Assembly: GCA_021772535.1 (NCBI GenBank)
Contig: JAJFLV010000164.1
Location: forward strand, 1 to 36,960
Reading direction: 5' to 3'
Length of the DNA: 36,960 nt
Source: Opitutales bacterium
Lineage (GTDB): Bacteria > Verrucomicrobiota > Verrucomicrobiia > Opitutales > UBA2987
Shown: piece after piece, positions 27,993-36,960 of the stretch
Layout of the letters: each line of letters opens with the position of its first letter
Position numbering within the stretch: position 1 is the stretch's first letter
Notes under the pieces: generated by a model
Told to the model about the DNA's origin: nothing
Databases searched by the model: none
What the model saw: only the letters and a program-made list of their open reading frames with translations
Program-made: the position numbers and the translations under genes

Positions 27993-28270
27993 TAAAACCT
28001 ATCTCAAAATCGATGATGTTGATGCAGAGAGCAATTATGTGTTTTGAGCAAGGCGCGACGGGGCTTGCCGGGCTAGCAGCCCTGCTGCCCCGTCGGAACG
28101 CCGCTCAAACACATAACTGCCTCTGTCCAAAGGATTTGTGCGCCACGGCAGCACCTGCGGCGTTGGTTTGCGCCCGAGGGGCTTGTAGCCCATCCGGGCG
28201 CAAAGCCGCCTGGCATCTGCCGCCGTGGCGCTACAAACATCATTCATCTGCAAATTTGAGATAGGTTCTA
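27993..28270 (+). repeat. MITE-like element, copy 2 (same orientation as copy 1)
   Basis: TAAAACCTATCTCAAAATCGATGATGTTGATGCAGAGAGC...CAAATTTGAGATAGGTTCTA, highly similar to copy 1 along its length. Confidence 0.85.
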
Positions 28271-28281
28271 ATAACACAATT

Positions 28282-29073
28282 ATGAATGAACCGAAATCCA
28301 TTCCTTCCCTGCGTCAACGCTTGCAAGCAGGCGAGACCGTGATCGGCAGTTGGATCAATAGCGGTAGTCCTATGATTGCCGAATTGATGGCTGCTTGCGG
28401 CTTTGACTTCCTTTGTGTCGATGTTGAGCATTCGGCAGTTGATTTGCCGCAGACCCAGCAGCTTTTTCAGGCAATCCGTTCCGGCCGCCCAGATTGCGCT
28501 GCCATGGTGCGTTTGCATGGAGTTGACTACGCCTTCGTCAAACGCTATCTCGATGCCGGAGCGTGCGGAGTGGTGGCCCCGCTGGTGCGGACCCGCGAAG
28601 AGGCAGAATTACTGGTAGAGGCCACCAAATATCCGCCCCAGGGCCTGCGTGGCGTGGGGTTTTGCCGGGCCAACGCCTATGGTGTGCGCCTGGAGGACGA
28701 ATGTGCCCGGGCCAACGACGAAATCCTGGTTGCAGTGCAGATCGAGCATATCGATGCGGTGCGCAATATCGACGCCATCCTCAGCGTACCAGGCATCGAT
28801 GCCGCTTTCATCGGCCCCTACGACCTCACCGCTTCGATGGGGATCACCGCGCAGTTCGATCACCCGGACTACCTCGCCGCGCTCAATATTATCCTTGATG
28901 CATGTCAGAGCCACAAGGTGGCGCCAGGCATCCACATCGTGCCGCCCGTTCCGGCACAGGCTAAGGCCCGTATGGCCGAAGGCTACCGGTTTCTCGCTTA
29001 TAGCCTCGACATCACCATGCTGACCACCGCCTGCACCGAAGGACTGGCAGCGCTGCGGGAGGATTCTACTTGA
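28282..29073 (+). CDS. HpcH/HpaI aldolase family protein, 2-keto-3-deoxy-L-rhamnonate aldolase-like
   Basis: SLRQRLQAGETVIGSWINSGSPMIAELMAACGFDFLCVDVEHSAVDL, RLHGVDYAFVKRYLDAGACGVVAPLVRTREEAELLVEATKYPPQGLRG, FIGPYDLTASMG. Likely start ATG 28282. Confidence 0.87.
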   Translation: MNEPKSIPSLRQRLQAGETVIGSWINSGSPMIAELMAACGFDFLCVDVEHSAVDLPQTQQLFQAIRSGRPDCAAMVRLHGVDYAFVKRYLDAGACGVVAPLVRTREEAELLVEATKYPPQGLRGVGFCRANAYGVRLEDECARANDEILVAVQIEHIDAVRNIDAILSVPGIDAAFIGPYDLTASMGITAQFDHPDYLAALNIILDACQSHKVAPGIHIVPPVPAQAKARMAEGYRFLAYSLDITMLTTACTEGLAALREDST

Positions 29074-29125
29074 AGGCGAAACTGAGAAGTCCCACTTTGG
29101 ATCGATAAGATAACGGTTAAAATTT

Positions 29126-29959
29126 ATGAATATACATACTCCATCTTTTTTTCTGAACCGTTTCTTATTGTCAGGAACATTCATTTTTCTGGCCGTGCTT
29201 CAGAGCCTCGCCGCCGACAGTTCCTATGAATATGAAGAACTGCGCCGGTTTCCCTGCAAAGAGGCGCGCCAAGCTGTGGCCGTGGACGAAGATTTTTTCT
29301 ACGTTATCAGCAATCATGCTCTCGGAAAATACGTTAAGTCTACCGGTGAGCGCGTCGGCGGTTGGGAGTGCCCCGAAGGGGAACCGCTTACACACTTGAA
29401 CAGCGGAATCATAATCGACGACAAATTATACTGCGCTCACTCTAACCATCCCGGGGTGCCCATGACCGGTTCCATCGAAATCTGGGACCCCGAGACGATG
29501 AAGCATGTCGGGTCGCATAGTTTCGGCATTTATTCCGGTTCCACTACCTGGATCGATTTTTACGATGGCCACTGGTATGTTGCTTTCGCTCACTATGGCA
29601 ATGCCGCGGCTGAACCAAACCGGGATACTTCATGGACCAATCTTGTGAAATTCGATAAAGAATGGAACCGCAAAGAAGGCTGGATTTTCCCCAGAACAGT
29701 TATTGAAAGGTTCGGCGAATTCAGCAGCTCCGGAGGGATATTCGACGACAATGGCCTTCTCTATGTCACCGGTCACCACGAGGAAGAAATTTACGTCCTC
29801 AAACTCCCCGAAGCCGGATCCATTCTGGAACTAGTAGAAACCATCCCGGTCAAGACAACCGGCCAGGGAATCGCCTGGGACAAATCTACTCCGGGCCTCC
29901 TCTACGGCATCCACAAAAAAAACCGTGAGGTCATCGTCGCTCGTCTGAAGAAAAAATAA
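29126..29959 (+). CDS. secreted beta-propeller-like protein of unknown function
   Basis: N-terminal signal peptide (FLLSGTFIFLAVLQSLAADSS); repeated G/W-rich blade-like segments. Confidence 0.5.
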   Translation: MNIHTPSFFLNRFLLSGTFIFLAVLQSLAADSSYEYEELRRFPCKEARQAVAVDEDFFYVISNHALGKYVKSTGERVGGWECPEGEPLTHLNSGIIIDDKLYCAHSNHPGVPMTGSIEIWDPETMKHVGSHSFGIYSGSTTWIDFYDGHWYVAFAHYGNAAAEPNRDTSWTNLVKFDKEWNRKEGWIFPRTVIERFGEFSSSGGIFDDNGLLYVTGHHEEEIYVLKLPEAGSILELVETIPVKTTGQGIAWDKSTPGLLYGIHKKNREVIVARLKKK

Positions 29960-29964
29960 CAACC

Positions 29965-29989
29965 AAAGTGCTGAGGCGCTTTATTTTTT
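29965..29989 (+). terminator. probable intrinsic terminator
   Basis: AAAGTGC-TGAG-GCGCTTT (7-bp stem with one G-U) followed by ATTTTTT, 6 nt after the stop of the upstream CDS. Confidence 0.6.
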
Positions 29990-30012
29990 GGTGTATTACA
30001 AGAGAAGTTTAT

Positions 30013-30290
30013 TAGAACCTATCTCAAAATCGCAGATGAATGATGTTTGTAGCGCCACGGTAGCAGATGCCAGGCGGCTTTGTGCCCGGATGGGCTGGAA
30101 GCCCCTCGGGAGCAAACCAACGCCGCAGGTGCTATCGTGCCGCACAAATCCTTTGGACAGAGGCAGTTATGTGTTTGAGCGGCGTTCCGTCGGGGCAGCA
30201 GGGCTGCCAGCCCGGCAAGTCCCGTCGCGCCTTGCTCAAAACATATAATTGCTCTCTGCATCAACATCATCGAATTTGAGATAGGTTCTA
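30013..30290 (-). repeat. MITE-like element, copy 3 (inverted relative to copies 1 and 2)
   Basis: TAGAACCTATCTCAAAATCGCAGATGAATGATGTTTGTAGCGCCACGG...CATCATCGAATTTGAGATAGGTTCTA is the reverse complement of the copy 1/2 arrangement. Confidence 0.85.
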
Positions 30291-30348
30291 AATTTAATAG
30301 ACCTTGAGTTTTCCAATGATAGAGTGGGCTGACACCATAACCAACCGT

Positions 30349-33300
30349 ATGATAAAACGAATGGTTCTTCTTATTGGGTTGCTGCTCCTCAGTGTGAATC
30401 TTTCAGCCCAATCGTATTCTCACTTGGAACAGAACTTCGCCCAGCCACCAAACTCCGCCCGCCCGTGGGTCTTGGGGTTTGCGCTCGGCGGTAACCATAG
30501 CGAGGAAGGTATCACCGCCGACCTTGAAGCGATGGAGCGTGTCGGCATCGGAGGCGTGCTTTTCATGGAGACGGACCAGGGCGCACCGAAGGGGCCAATC
30601 CCTTTTGCCGGGCAGCGTTGGCGCGAGATGTTTCAGCATCTCGTGGCCGAAGCCAATCGACTCGGACTGAAGGTCAATATGCACAACGCGGCAGGCTGGA
30701 CCGGTAGCGGAGGGCCGTGGATCACACCAGAGCTTTCCATGCAGCGGGTGGTGTGGACGGAGACAAAAATCACAGGACCACAGCGATTTGACGGTGTGCT
30801 GCCACAGCCGCAAGCGGTGAGGGACTTTTATCGCGACATTGCCGTCTACGCCTATCCCACGCCCGAGGTCAACTACCTCATCCCGCGCATTGGCGGCAAG
30901 TCGGGAGGACCAGCCACAAGAATTGAAATTTCGCCGCGCGTCAGTTTCCCCTCGCTCCCAGCGAGAGCGGTAGTACCCCGTGATGACATCGTGAATCTGG
31001 CGGCAAAACTTAGTGAGGAAAATCGTCTCGTGTGGGACGTGCCGGAGGGCGAATGGACACTGCTGCGCATGGGCTATACCACAACTGGACAGGAAAATTA
31101 TCCCGCGCCGCTCCCCGGCCGGGGACTGGAATCCGACAAGCTAAGCAAAGAAGCGACAGAAATTCACTTCAATGCGCTGTTAAGCAAGCTCATCAGCGAC
31201 AACGAGTCACTCACTGGCGAACAACGCACACTTGTTTCCGCCCACATTGACAGTTGGGAAGTCGGAGCGCAGAACTGGACGCCAAAGTTTCGCGAAGAAT
31301 TCCAACGGTTGCGGGGCTACGACCCACTGCCGTTACTGCCAATCATGAGCGGACGTGTAATCGACAGCCTTGAAGTCTCGGAACGTTTTCTCTGGGACGT
31401 GCGGCAGACAATTTCCGATTTGCTGGCAGATAATTACACTGGACATTTTAACACGCTGACCCGCCGCCACGGGATGCGACTCTCCCATGAAGCTTACGAT
31501 AAAATGCCGGCCAGCGACCTGGTCGTTGCCGGGCGCGTGGACGAACCGATGGGCGAGTTCTGGACACTGGAAAAGTTCCGCAAGTCCTTCAGTGTATTCG
31601 AGATGGCTTCGGCGGCACACGTTTACGGCAAACCTATTGTGGGGGCAGAGGCATTCACGGCCAATCGAAACGAGAAATGGCAATACCATCCGGGGAACAT
31701 CAAGGATATTGGCGATTGGGCGTTCAGTGAGGGCGCCAATCGGTTCGTAATCCACCGCTATGCCTTCCAGCCGTGGACGAAACCTGATCGTGCGCCGGGC
31801 ATGGGTATGGGGCCGTGGGGTCTGCACTACGAACGCACGCAGACATGGTGGGAGCAATCACGCGGGTGGCACGAGTATCTCACACGGTGCCAGTATTTGC
31901 TGCAAAAGGGATTGTTCGTGGCGGATCTCTGTTTTCTTGTTCCGGAAAATTCGCCGCAGCGGTCCAAGTCACCGCTGAAATCGGGCCGCGGCCCGATCCT
32001 GCCCGGAGGCCACATCCGGCCCGGTTACAACTTCGATGCCTGTCCCCCTGAAGTGGTCATCTCGCGCATGACGGTGGAGAACGGCCGCCTTGTGCTGCCC
32101 GATGGCATGAGTTATCGCATGCTCGTGTTGCCCATGGTCAATACGATGACACCGCAGCTTTTGGGCAAGATTCGCGACCTCGTGTGGGCCGGGGCCACTG
32201 TCCTCGGCTGGCCTCCCGTCAAGTCGCCGAGCTTGGAAGGCTACCCGCAGTGCGATGAAAAAGTTCAGGCACTGGCCCGCGAATTGTGGGGAGAGGGCGA
32301 AGCGCCGGCTGAGTTCACAGAACGTACGTTTGGCCAAGGCCGTGTAATTTGGGGTAGTGAACTACAGCAGCCGGATCCGATCTATGAACCGACCACTTCG
32401 TTTGGATTGGCAAAATGGATCTGGTTTATGGAGGACAACCCGGTTGTTTCCGCGCCGCCGGGCAAACGCTACTTCCGCCGCTATATAAATGTGGATGGCA
32501 CCAGCCCAATAGCCACAGCGCAGATGGCGATCGCTGCGGACAACGCTTTCGAATTATGGATCAACAATCTTCGCGTCGGAGGTGGCAGCAGCCGGACATT
32601 GAGGGTCGCGGAGTGGCTGCAACCGGGCGTCAACCTAATCGCCGTCGTCGTCGATAACAAGTCCGACACTCCGAGTTCCGCCGGGTTTGTGGCCGCGCTG
32701 TCCATCCGATTCGGCGATGGTCACGAGCAGGAAGTTCGCACCGACGGCACTTGGGAAGCCTCCGACATAACCCCAATGAATTGGCCGACTGAGGCAACCA
32801 TCGGGTCGTACTGGAGCCCCGCACTCGAACTCGGCCCGATGGGCATGGCCCCGTGGGGTAAAATCGATGAAGAGGCCGAGGCGATAGACACGATTCCGAA
32901 CATCAACCTACCCATAGGCGTGCTGAAAAGGATGGGTGTGCCGCCGGATTTTCATGCCACGGTGCCTTTGCGGCACATCCACAAACGCATCGGTGAGACC
33001 GACGTATATTTCGTGGCAAATCCTGACCCCTACGAGGTCGAGACGTTCTGTACGTTCCGCGTCAATGGCAAACAACCGGAGTTCTGGTGGCCCGAGACCG
33101 GACGGATCGAGCCGGTGGCAGTATTTGAGACAAATGACGTTGGCACGAGGGTACCGTTGCGGCTGGATGCGAGCGGCTCGGTGTTCGTTATTTTCCGCCA
33201 AACGGCGAGGGAACCTCAACCGATGGCTGGCGGGAAAAATTGGCTGGACTTCGAAACCGTGCGGGAGTTAACCGGCCCGTGGGAATTGAGTTTCCCGCCA

Positions 33301-33855
33301 AACTGGGGAGTGCCGGAACGTGTGACACTCGACAAACTCATTTCGTGGAGTGAGCACGATGATCCCGGTGTGAAATATTTTTCCGGGACGGCGGCTTATG
33401 GCAAAAGGTTCGAATGGAATCCAAAATCACTGGATTCAACTCAGAAATCGAGAGTTTTCCTCGACCTCGGCAAAGTGCGGATCATGGCGCAAGTCCTGCT
33501 CAATGGCAGAGACCTTGGCACACTTTGGAAACCACCGTATCGGGTGGAGGTGACCCATGCGCTCAAGTCCGGCGACAACACGCTTGAAATCAAAGTGGTC
33601 AACCTTTGGATCAATCGGCTGATCGGTGATGAGCAACTGCCCGAAGACAGCGAGCGCAAGCTCGATGGCACTCTCGAAGAATGGCCGCAGTGGCTAACCG
33701 AGGGCAAGCCCAGCCCGTCTGGCCGGTTCACGTTCTCCACTCATTTGTTGTGGAAAAAAGACGACCCATTGGTTGAGTCCGGCCTGATGGGCCCCGTGTA
33801 TTTACGCACCGTTGCATCAACTTCATCTGGGATCAAAAAAAATCCCACCCGATGA
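30349..33855 (+). CDS. secreted GH106-family alpha-L-rhamnosidase-like glycoside hydrolase
   Basis: Likely start ATG 30349 with signal peptide MIKRMVLLIGLLLLSVNLSAQS; FAQPPNSARPWVLGFALGGNHSEEGITADLEAMERVGIGGVLFMETDQG and NMHNAAGWTGSGGPWITPELSMQRVVWTE are characteristic of GH106. Confidence 0.85.
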   Translation: MIKRMVLLIGLLLLSVNLSAQSYSHLEQNFAQPPNSARPWVLGFALGGNHSEEGITADLEAMERVGIGGVLFMETDQGAPKGPIPFAGQRWREMFQHLVAEANRLGLKVNMHNAAGWTGSGGPWITPELSMQRVVWTETKITGPQRFDGVLPQPQAVRDFYRDIAVYAYPTPEVNYLIPRIGGKSGGPATRIEISPRVSFPSLPARAVVPRDDIVNLAAKLSEENRLVWDVPEGEWTLLRMGYTTTGQENYPAPLPGRGLESDKLSKEATEIHFNALLSKLISDNESLTGEQRTLVSAHIDSWEVGAQNWTPKFREEFQRLRGYDPLPLLPIMSGRVIDSLEVSERFLWDVRQTISDLLADNYTGHFNTLTRRHGMRLSHEAYDKMPASDLVVAGRVDEPMGEFWTLEKFRKSFSVFEMASAAHVYGKPIVGAEAFTANRNEKWQYHPGNIKDIGDWAFSEGANRFVIHRYAFQPWTKPDRAPGMGMGPWGLHYERTQTWWEQSRGWHEYLTRCQYLLQKGLFVADLCFLVPENSPQRSKSPLKSGRGPILPGGHIRPGYNFDACPPEVVISRMTVENGRLVLPDGMSYRMLVLPMVNTMTPQLLGKIRDLVWAGATVLGWPPVKSPSLEGYPQCDEKVQALARELWGEGEAPAEFTERTFGQGRVIWGSELQQPDPIYEPTTSFGLAKWIWFMEDNPVVSAPPGKRYFRRYINVDGTSPIATAQMAIAADNAFELWINNLRVGGGSSRTLRVAEWLQPGVNLIAVVVDNKSDTPSSAGFVAALSIRFGDGHEQEVRTDGTWEASDITPMNWPTEATIGSYWSPALELGPMGMAPWGKIDEEAEAIDTIPNINLPIGVLKRMGVPPDFHATVPLRHIHKRIGETDVYFVANPDPYEVETFCTFRVNGKQPEFWWPETGRIEPVAVFETNDVGTRVPLRLDASGSVFVIFRQTAREPQPMAGGKNWLDFETVRELTGPWELSFPPNWGVPERVTLDKLISWSEHDDPGVKYFSGTAAYGKRFEWNPKSLDSTQKSRVFLDLGKVRIMAQVLLNGRDLGTLWKPPYRVEVTHALKSGDNTLEIKVVNLWINRLIGDEQLPEDSERKLDGTLEEWPQWLTEGKPSPSGRFTFSTHLLWKKDDPLVESGLMGPVYLRTVASTSSGIKKNPTR

Positions 33856-34012
33856 ATTTCGATCCCAAGTTCCCTCCTTGATTTCCATTTCTTAACCTAA
33901 TAAATATATATGATATGTCACATATTATTTTGACTTAGTTAAATTAAAGAACCTATGGTGATGTGTTCTACAGGAAATGAAAATGAGATTCTCCTAAAGG
34001 GAGAATCGAAGA

Positions 34013-34714
34013 ATGGGAAAGAGACGACAAATGCGAAGTTTAGAAAATAAATCATTCAACTTCAAAACATTGTCGCAAGTCGTTTATTTGAAGATTCGCG
34101 ATGATATCATTGATGGGAAGTTAAAGCCAGGCACAAGGCTTGTTCGCAGGACTTTGGCAAAGAAACTGGAGGTTAGCGTAATACCAGTTACGGAGGCCTT
34201 ATGGCGACTCGAGCAAGATGGGTTGGTCGAAAGTTATCCCATGCATGGAGCCAGGGTAAAGGCATTGACGGAAGAGACTGTTAAAAATGAGCAGGTATTG
34301 CGAGTTGCCATCGAGTGTCAAACGGCCCGGCTTTGTTCCCGGAATGCGACACAGCGGGAATTTAACATTTTAATGGAGGAGGCGATTCTTTTAGACCAAA
34401 CGATTGCCAAGCGAGACATGTACTCGAAAGAAGGCAGCAAGATGCATTTTAATTTTCATCTACGTATTGCGGAATTTTGTGGATTTCCCTTTATGCAAAA
34501 AGAACTGGAAAAAGCAGGGCTGGTAGAGCTTATGCGATTAAACTGGATAAATGCTACAGTGATAAAACTGGTGCCGAAAGACTGGCATCAGCAATTGGTG
34601 AGGGCGTTGGCAACGAAAGATCCCGATTACGCAGAAAAGAAAATGCGCGAGCATGTTCATTATGGCGATGAACATATTTTCAAAGCCTTGAAGCAATGGG
34701 AAAAAGATTTGTGA
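34013..34714 (+). CDS. GntR-family regulator, FadR/FCD type
   Basis: VYLKIRDDIIDGKLKPGTRLVRRTLAKKLEVSVIPVTEALWRLEQDGLVESYPMHGARV (GntR wHTH), plus an all-helical C-terminus. Confidence 0.88.
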   Translation: MGKRRQMRSLENKSFNFKTLSQVVYLKIRDDIIDGKLKPGTRLVRRTLAKKLEVSVIPVTEALWRLEQDGLVESYPMHGARVKALTEETVKNEQVLRVAIECQTARLCSRNATQREFNILMEEAILLDQTIAKRDMYSKEGSKMHFNFHLRIAEFCGFPFMQKELEKAGLVELMRLNWINATVIKLVPKDWHQQLVRALATKDPDYAEKKMREHVHYGDEHIFKALKQWEKDL

Positions 34715-34909
34715 TCATTGCAGGTTCTCTCAGGCGCGTCTGGATTTTTCCGGTTAGTCATTTTAGTTCGTTTATCAATGGATTCAAACCAGGCTGTTGG
34801 GATTATCGTTCATTATGGTCGGGGTGAAATACAGTTTGTTGGTTATTTGCTGGAATGTTGAATAAATTGCCATAGGCAACTTTTGAAATCACAGAACGTT
34901 AGTTGACAC

Positions 34910-36424
34910 ATGGACGACACTACATTCCTACGCTTTGGAGATCTAATTGTCATTGGCATCAGCTTGTCGATTATGGTCGTCATCGGATTTGTTACCTCCC
35001 GGCGTAATGAATCTGCGGACACTTACTTCATGGCTGGCCGTAAAATGCCTGGTTGGGTGGTGGGATTTTCCATCATGGCCACCTTGATCAGCAGTTCGTC
35101 GTTTCTCGCTCTTCCGGAGTTGGCTTATCAGCTCGACTGGCGTATTCTGGGCACCTGTGCGGTCTATCCATTTGCCCTAATTATGGCTTATCGATGGTTT
35201 ATGCCATTCTTCCGAAAAAGCCGGATCAGCTCGGCCTACGAATACCTAGAACGGCGATTCGGAACCTGGGCGAGGCTTTACGTGGCTTTTGCATTTATTC
35301 TCCTTGTCCTGTTGAAGATGGGTATTGTCCTCTACGGCACATCCGTAGCGATGAAGACCGTTTCGGGCTATAGTGTAACGTCGATAATTTTCGTATTTGG
35401 TTTGGTCGTTATTCTTTACACAGTGGTGGGTGGTTTGGAAGCCGTTATATGGACCGATTTGTTTCAGGGATTGGGATTGATGGTGGGCGGAGCGATTTGC
35501 CTGCCGATAATTAGCGGCCAGCTTCCGGGCGGGGTTTCCCAGATTTTCCAAGAGGCCGCCGAAGGCGATAAAATGTCTCTCGCCATAGATGAATGGCAAT
35601 TTATCAAATTTGGATTTTTGGTCATAATCCTGGGCAATTTTTTCGATTATTTGCGCATGACAACCACCGATCAAATGTTCGTCCAGCGTTACTGTGCGCC
35701 GAAGAGTGATGGTCAGGCCAAAAATGCGATCGTTGTGGCTACCATCACCAGCGTGTTGATCTGGTGTTATTTTACCTTCCTGGGAACCGCCTTGTGGGTG
35801 TTTTACCGAAATGTTCCCGATGCGCGAGTGTCAAACCTGGAAACGTTAGAAATATTTCCCCACTTCATTATTACGCAGCTACCGGTTGGGATGGCCGGAT
35901 TTGTTCTTGCCGCGCTGATAATGGCAGCCATGTCAACGCTGGATTCCAGTATCAATGCCTGCGCTGCTACCGTAGTGTCGGACTTTTACCGGAGGCTTTT
36001 TGCGCCGAATGAAAGTGAGAGGCACTACCTCAGGGCAGGGCAACTATTTTCCATTGGATTCGGATTGGTCATGATCGTGTCCGCATTATATATTAATTAT
36101 TCGCGGACAACCGCACTCCAGGAATTACAAAACATACTGATGGCAATTTGCAGCAGTGGCCTGGCAGGAATCTTCATGCTTGGCTTCGTGACGCGGCGAG
36201 CCCACAGTCGAGCGATTCTCGCCGCCACTCTGATTATGCTTGTTTGCGTTGTTGCCTGGCTAATATTGGATCGAACAATCTTTCAGGGCCAGATGCCCCA
36301 CAAGCTCTGGCTGGCCGTTTTCACGAATATCTTCGTGTTTGGAGTGGGTTACGGTTTTAGTGTTTTATTCCCCGTGAAGAAGCCCAGAGATCTAGCCGGT
36401 TTGACTTTGTGGACACAAGATTAA
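34910..36424 (+). CDS. sodium:solute symporter (SSS) family transporter
   Basis: SADTYFMAGRKMPGWVVGFSIMATLISSSSFLALPELAY...YTVVGGLEAVIWTDLFQG...TTTDQMFVQRYCAPKS...AALIMAAMSTLDSSINACAATVVSDFYRR. Confidence 0.92.
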   Translation: MDDTTFLRFGDLIVIGISLSIMVVIGFVTSRRNESADTYFMAGRKMPGWVVGFSIMATLISSSSFLALPELAYQLDWRILGTCAVYPFALIMAYRWFMPFFRKSRISSAYEYLERRFGTWARLYVAFAFILLVLLKMGIVLYGTSVAMKTVSGYSVTSIIFVFGLVVILYTVVGGLEAVIWTDLFQGLGLMVGGAICLPIISGQLPGGVSQIFQEAAEGDKMSLAIDEWQFIKFGFLVIILGNFFDYLRMTTTDQMFVQRYCAPKSDGQAKNAIVVATITSVLIWCYFTFLGTALWVFYRNVPDARVSNLETLEIFPHFIITQLPVGMAGFVLAALIMAAMSTLDSSINACAATVVSDFYRRLFAPNESERHYLRAGQLFSIGFGLVMIVSALYINYSRTTALQELQNILMAICSSGLAGIFMLGFVTRRAHSRAILAATLIMLVCVVAWLILDRTIFQGQMPHKLWLAVFTNIFVFGVGYGFSVLFPVKKPRDLAGLTLWTQD

Positions 36425-36713
36425 ACGGGTGGCCTGATTTGGTTCTAGTCTGATATCGTTACGATCCATCTTGTATCGTAAACAACTCCTAATCAGGTAT
36501 TGCGAGTTCAGAAGGAGCCGAAAATAGAGAGATTTAACCCGCAGAATGATTCTCGCATAAAGAAGTAGCGACAGTTCTGTCCGATCATGCCGTCGAGGAG
36601 CCGAATGTCCAGCGGGAGGAAGATCACAATGCCGGTAATTTTTTATCTGATAAAAAATTACGCTTTTCATTGTTATCGTTATGTGTTATAAGCGCTATTC
36701 TTCTTCATTTACC

Positions 36714-36960
36714 ATGAAAAAACGCCTCCCTACTACCCCATGTTCAATCGTCTTGTACGGTTTTCTATCGGAATTTTTTTTGTTTCTTTTACCGGCTTTC
36801 CAAACGGCTGAGGGCGCTGCCTTCGTGACGTTCCAGATATTTGACGATGCCGAGGATGATATTATCGTCCAGAGTTTCGATTTCGAGTTGTTTCTGGACT
36901 TTGATAACTCTTCACCGAGCGACTCGGACCCTTCTCAGTACGGCGGGATTTCCACCACAC
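36714..36960 (+). CDS. 5' part of a secreted protein running off the window end, unknown function
   Basis: ATG 36714, open to the window end: MKKRLPTTPCSIVLYGFLSEFFLFLLPAFQTAEGAAFVTFQIFDDAEDDIIVQSFDFELFLDFDNSS...; signal-peptide-like N-terminus. Confidence 0.5.
   Translation, partial: MKKRLPTTPCSIVLYGFLSEFFLFLLPAFQTAEGAAFVTFQIFDDAEDDIIVQSFDFELFLDFDNSSPSDSDPSQYGGISTT

Noticed and set aside
11537-30290. CRISPR array from recurring sequence
   Set aside because: The repeats are ~270 bp, dispersed by kilobases, in both orientations, with no regular short repeat-spacer pattern and no cas genes.

Overview
The window looks like a chromosomal carbohydrate-catabolism (PUL-like) locus, probably from the PVC superphylum (Verrucomicrobia-like). 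That taxonomic call is an inference from gene content. It opens with a class-A RNase P RNA (about 91-480). The metabolic content suggests L-rhamnose or a related deoxysugar: a RhaT-type symporter, two GH106-like glycoside hydrolases (one cytoplasmic, one secreted), an AraA/fucose-isomerase-family protein, an enolase-superfamily sugar-acid dehydratase, a HpcH/HpaI (2-keto-3-deoxy-rhamnonate-type) aldolase, a RraA-family protein, a D-2-hydroxyacid dehydrogenase and a URO-D-family protein. There are three regulators (AraC, GntR/LacI-like, GntR-FCD), two TonB-dependent receptors (one with an ECF sigma/FecR cell-surface signalling module), an Nramp-family transporter and an SSS-family transporter. 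The most notable non-coding content is a roughly 270-bp MITE-like element. It has three full copies, ends in GAACCTATCTCAAA inverted repeats flanked by TA, and carries two large internal hairpins. Two further solo termini also occur. All five occurrences lie at or just upstream of start codons of the pathway genes. I also see a segmental duplication of a propeller-like gene plus Nramp 5' end, with one copy truncated to about 18 codons. Other observations are a second short interspersed repeat (TTAGACRCCCTCTTAG), a shared palindromic operator candidate (TGAYATATCA), and a TonB receptor ORF with an internal second signal peptide.
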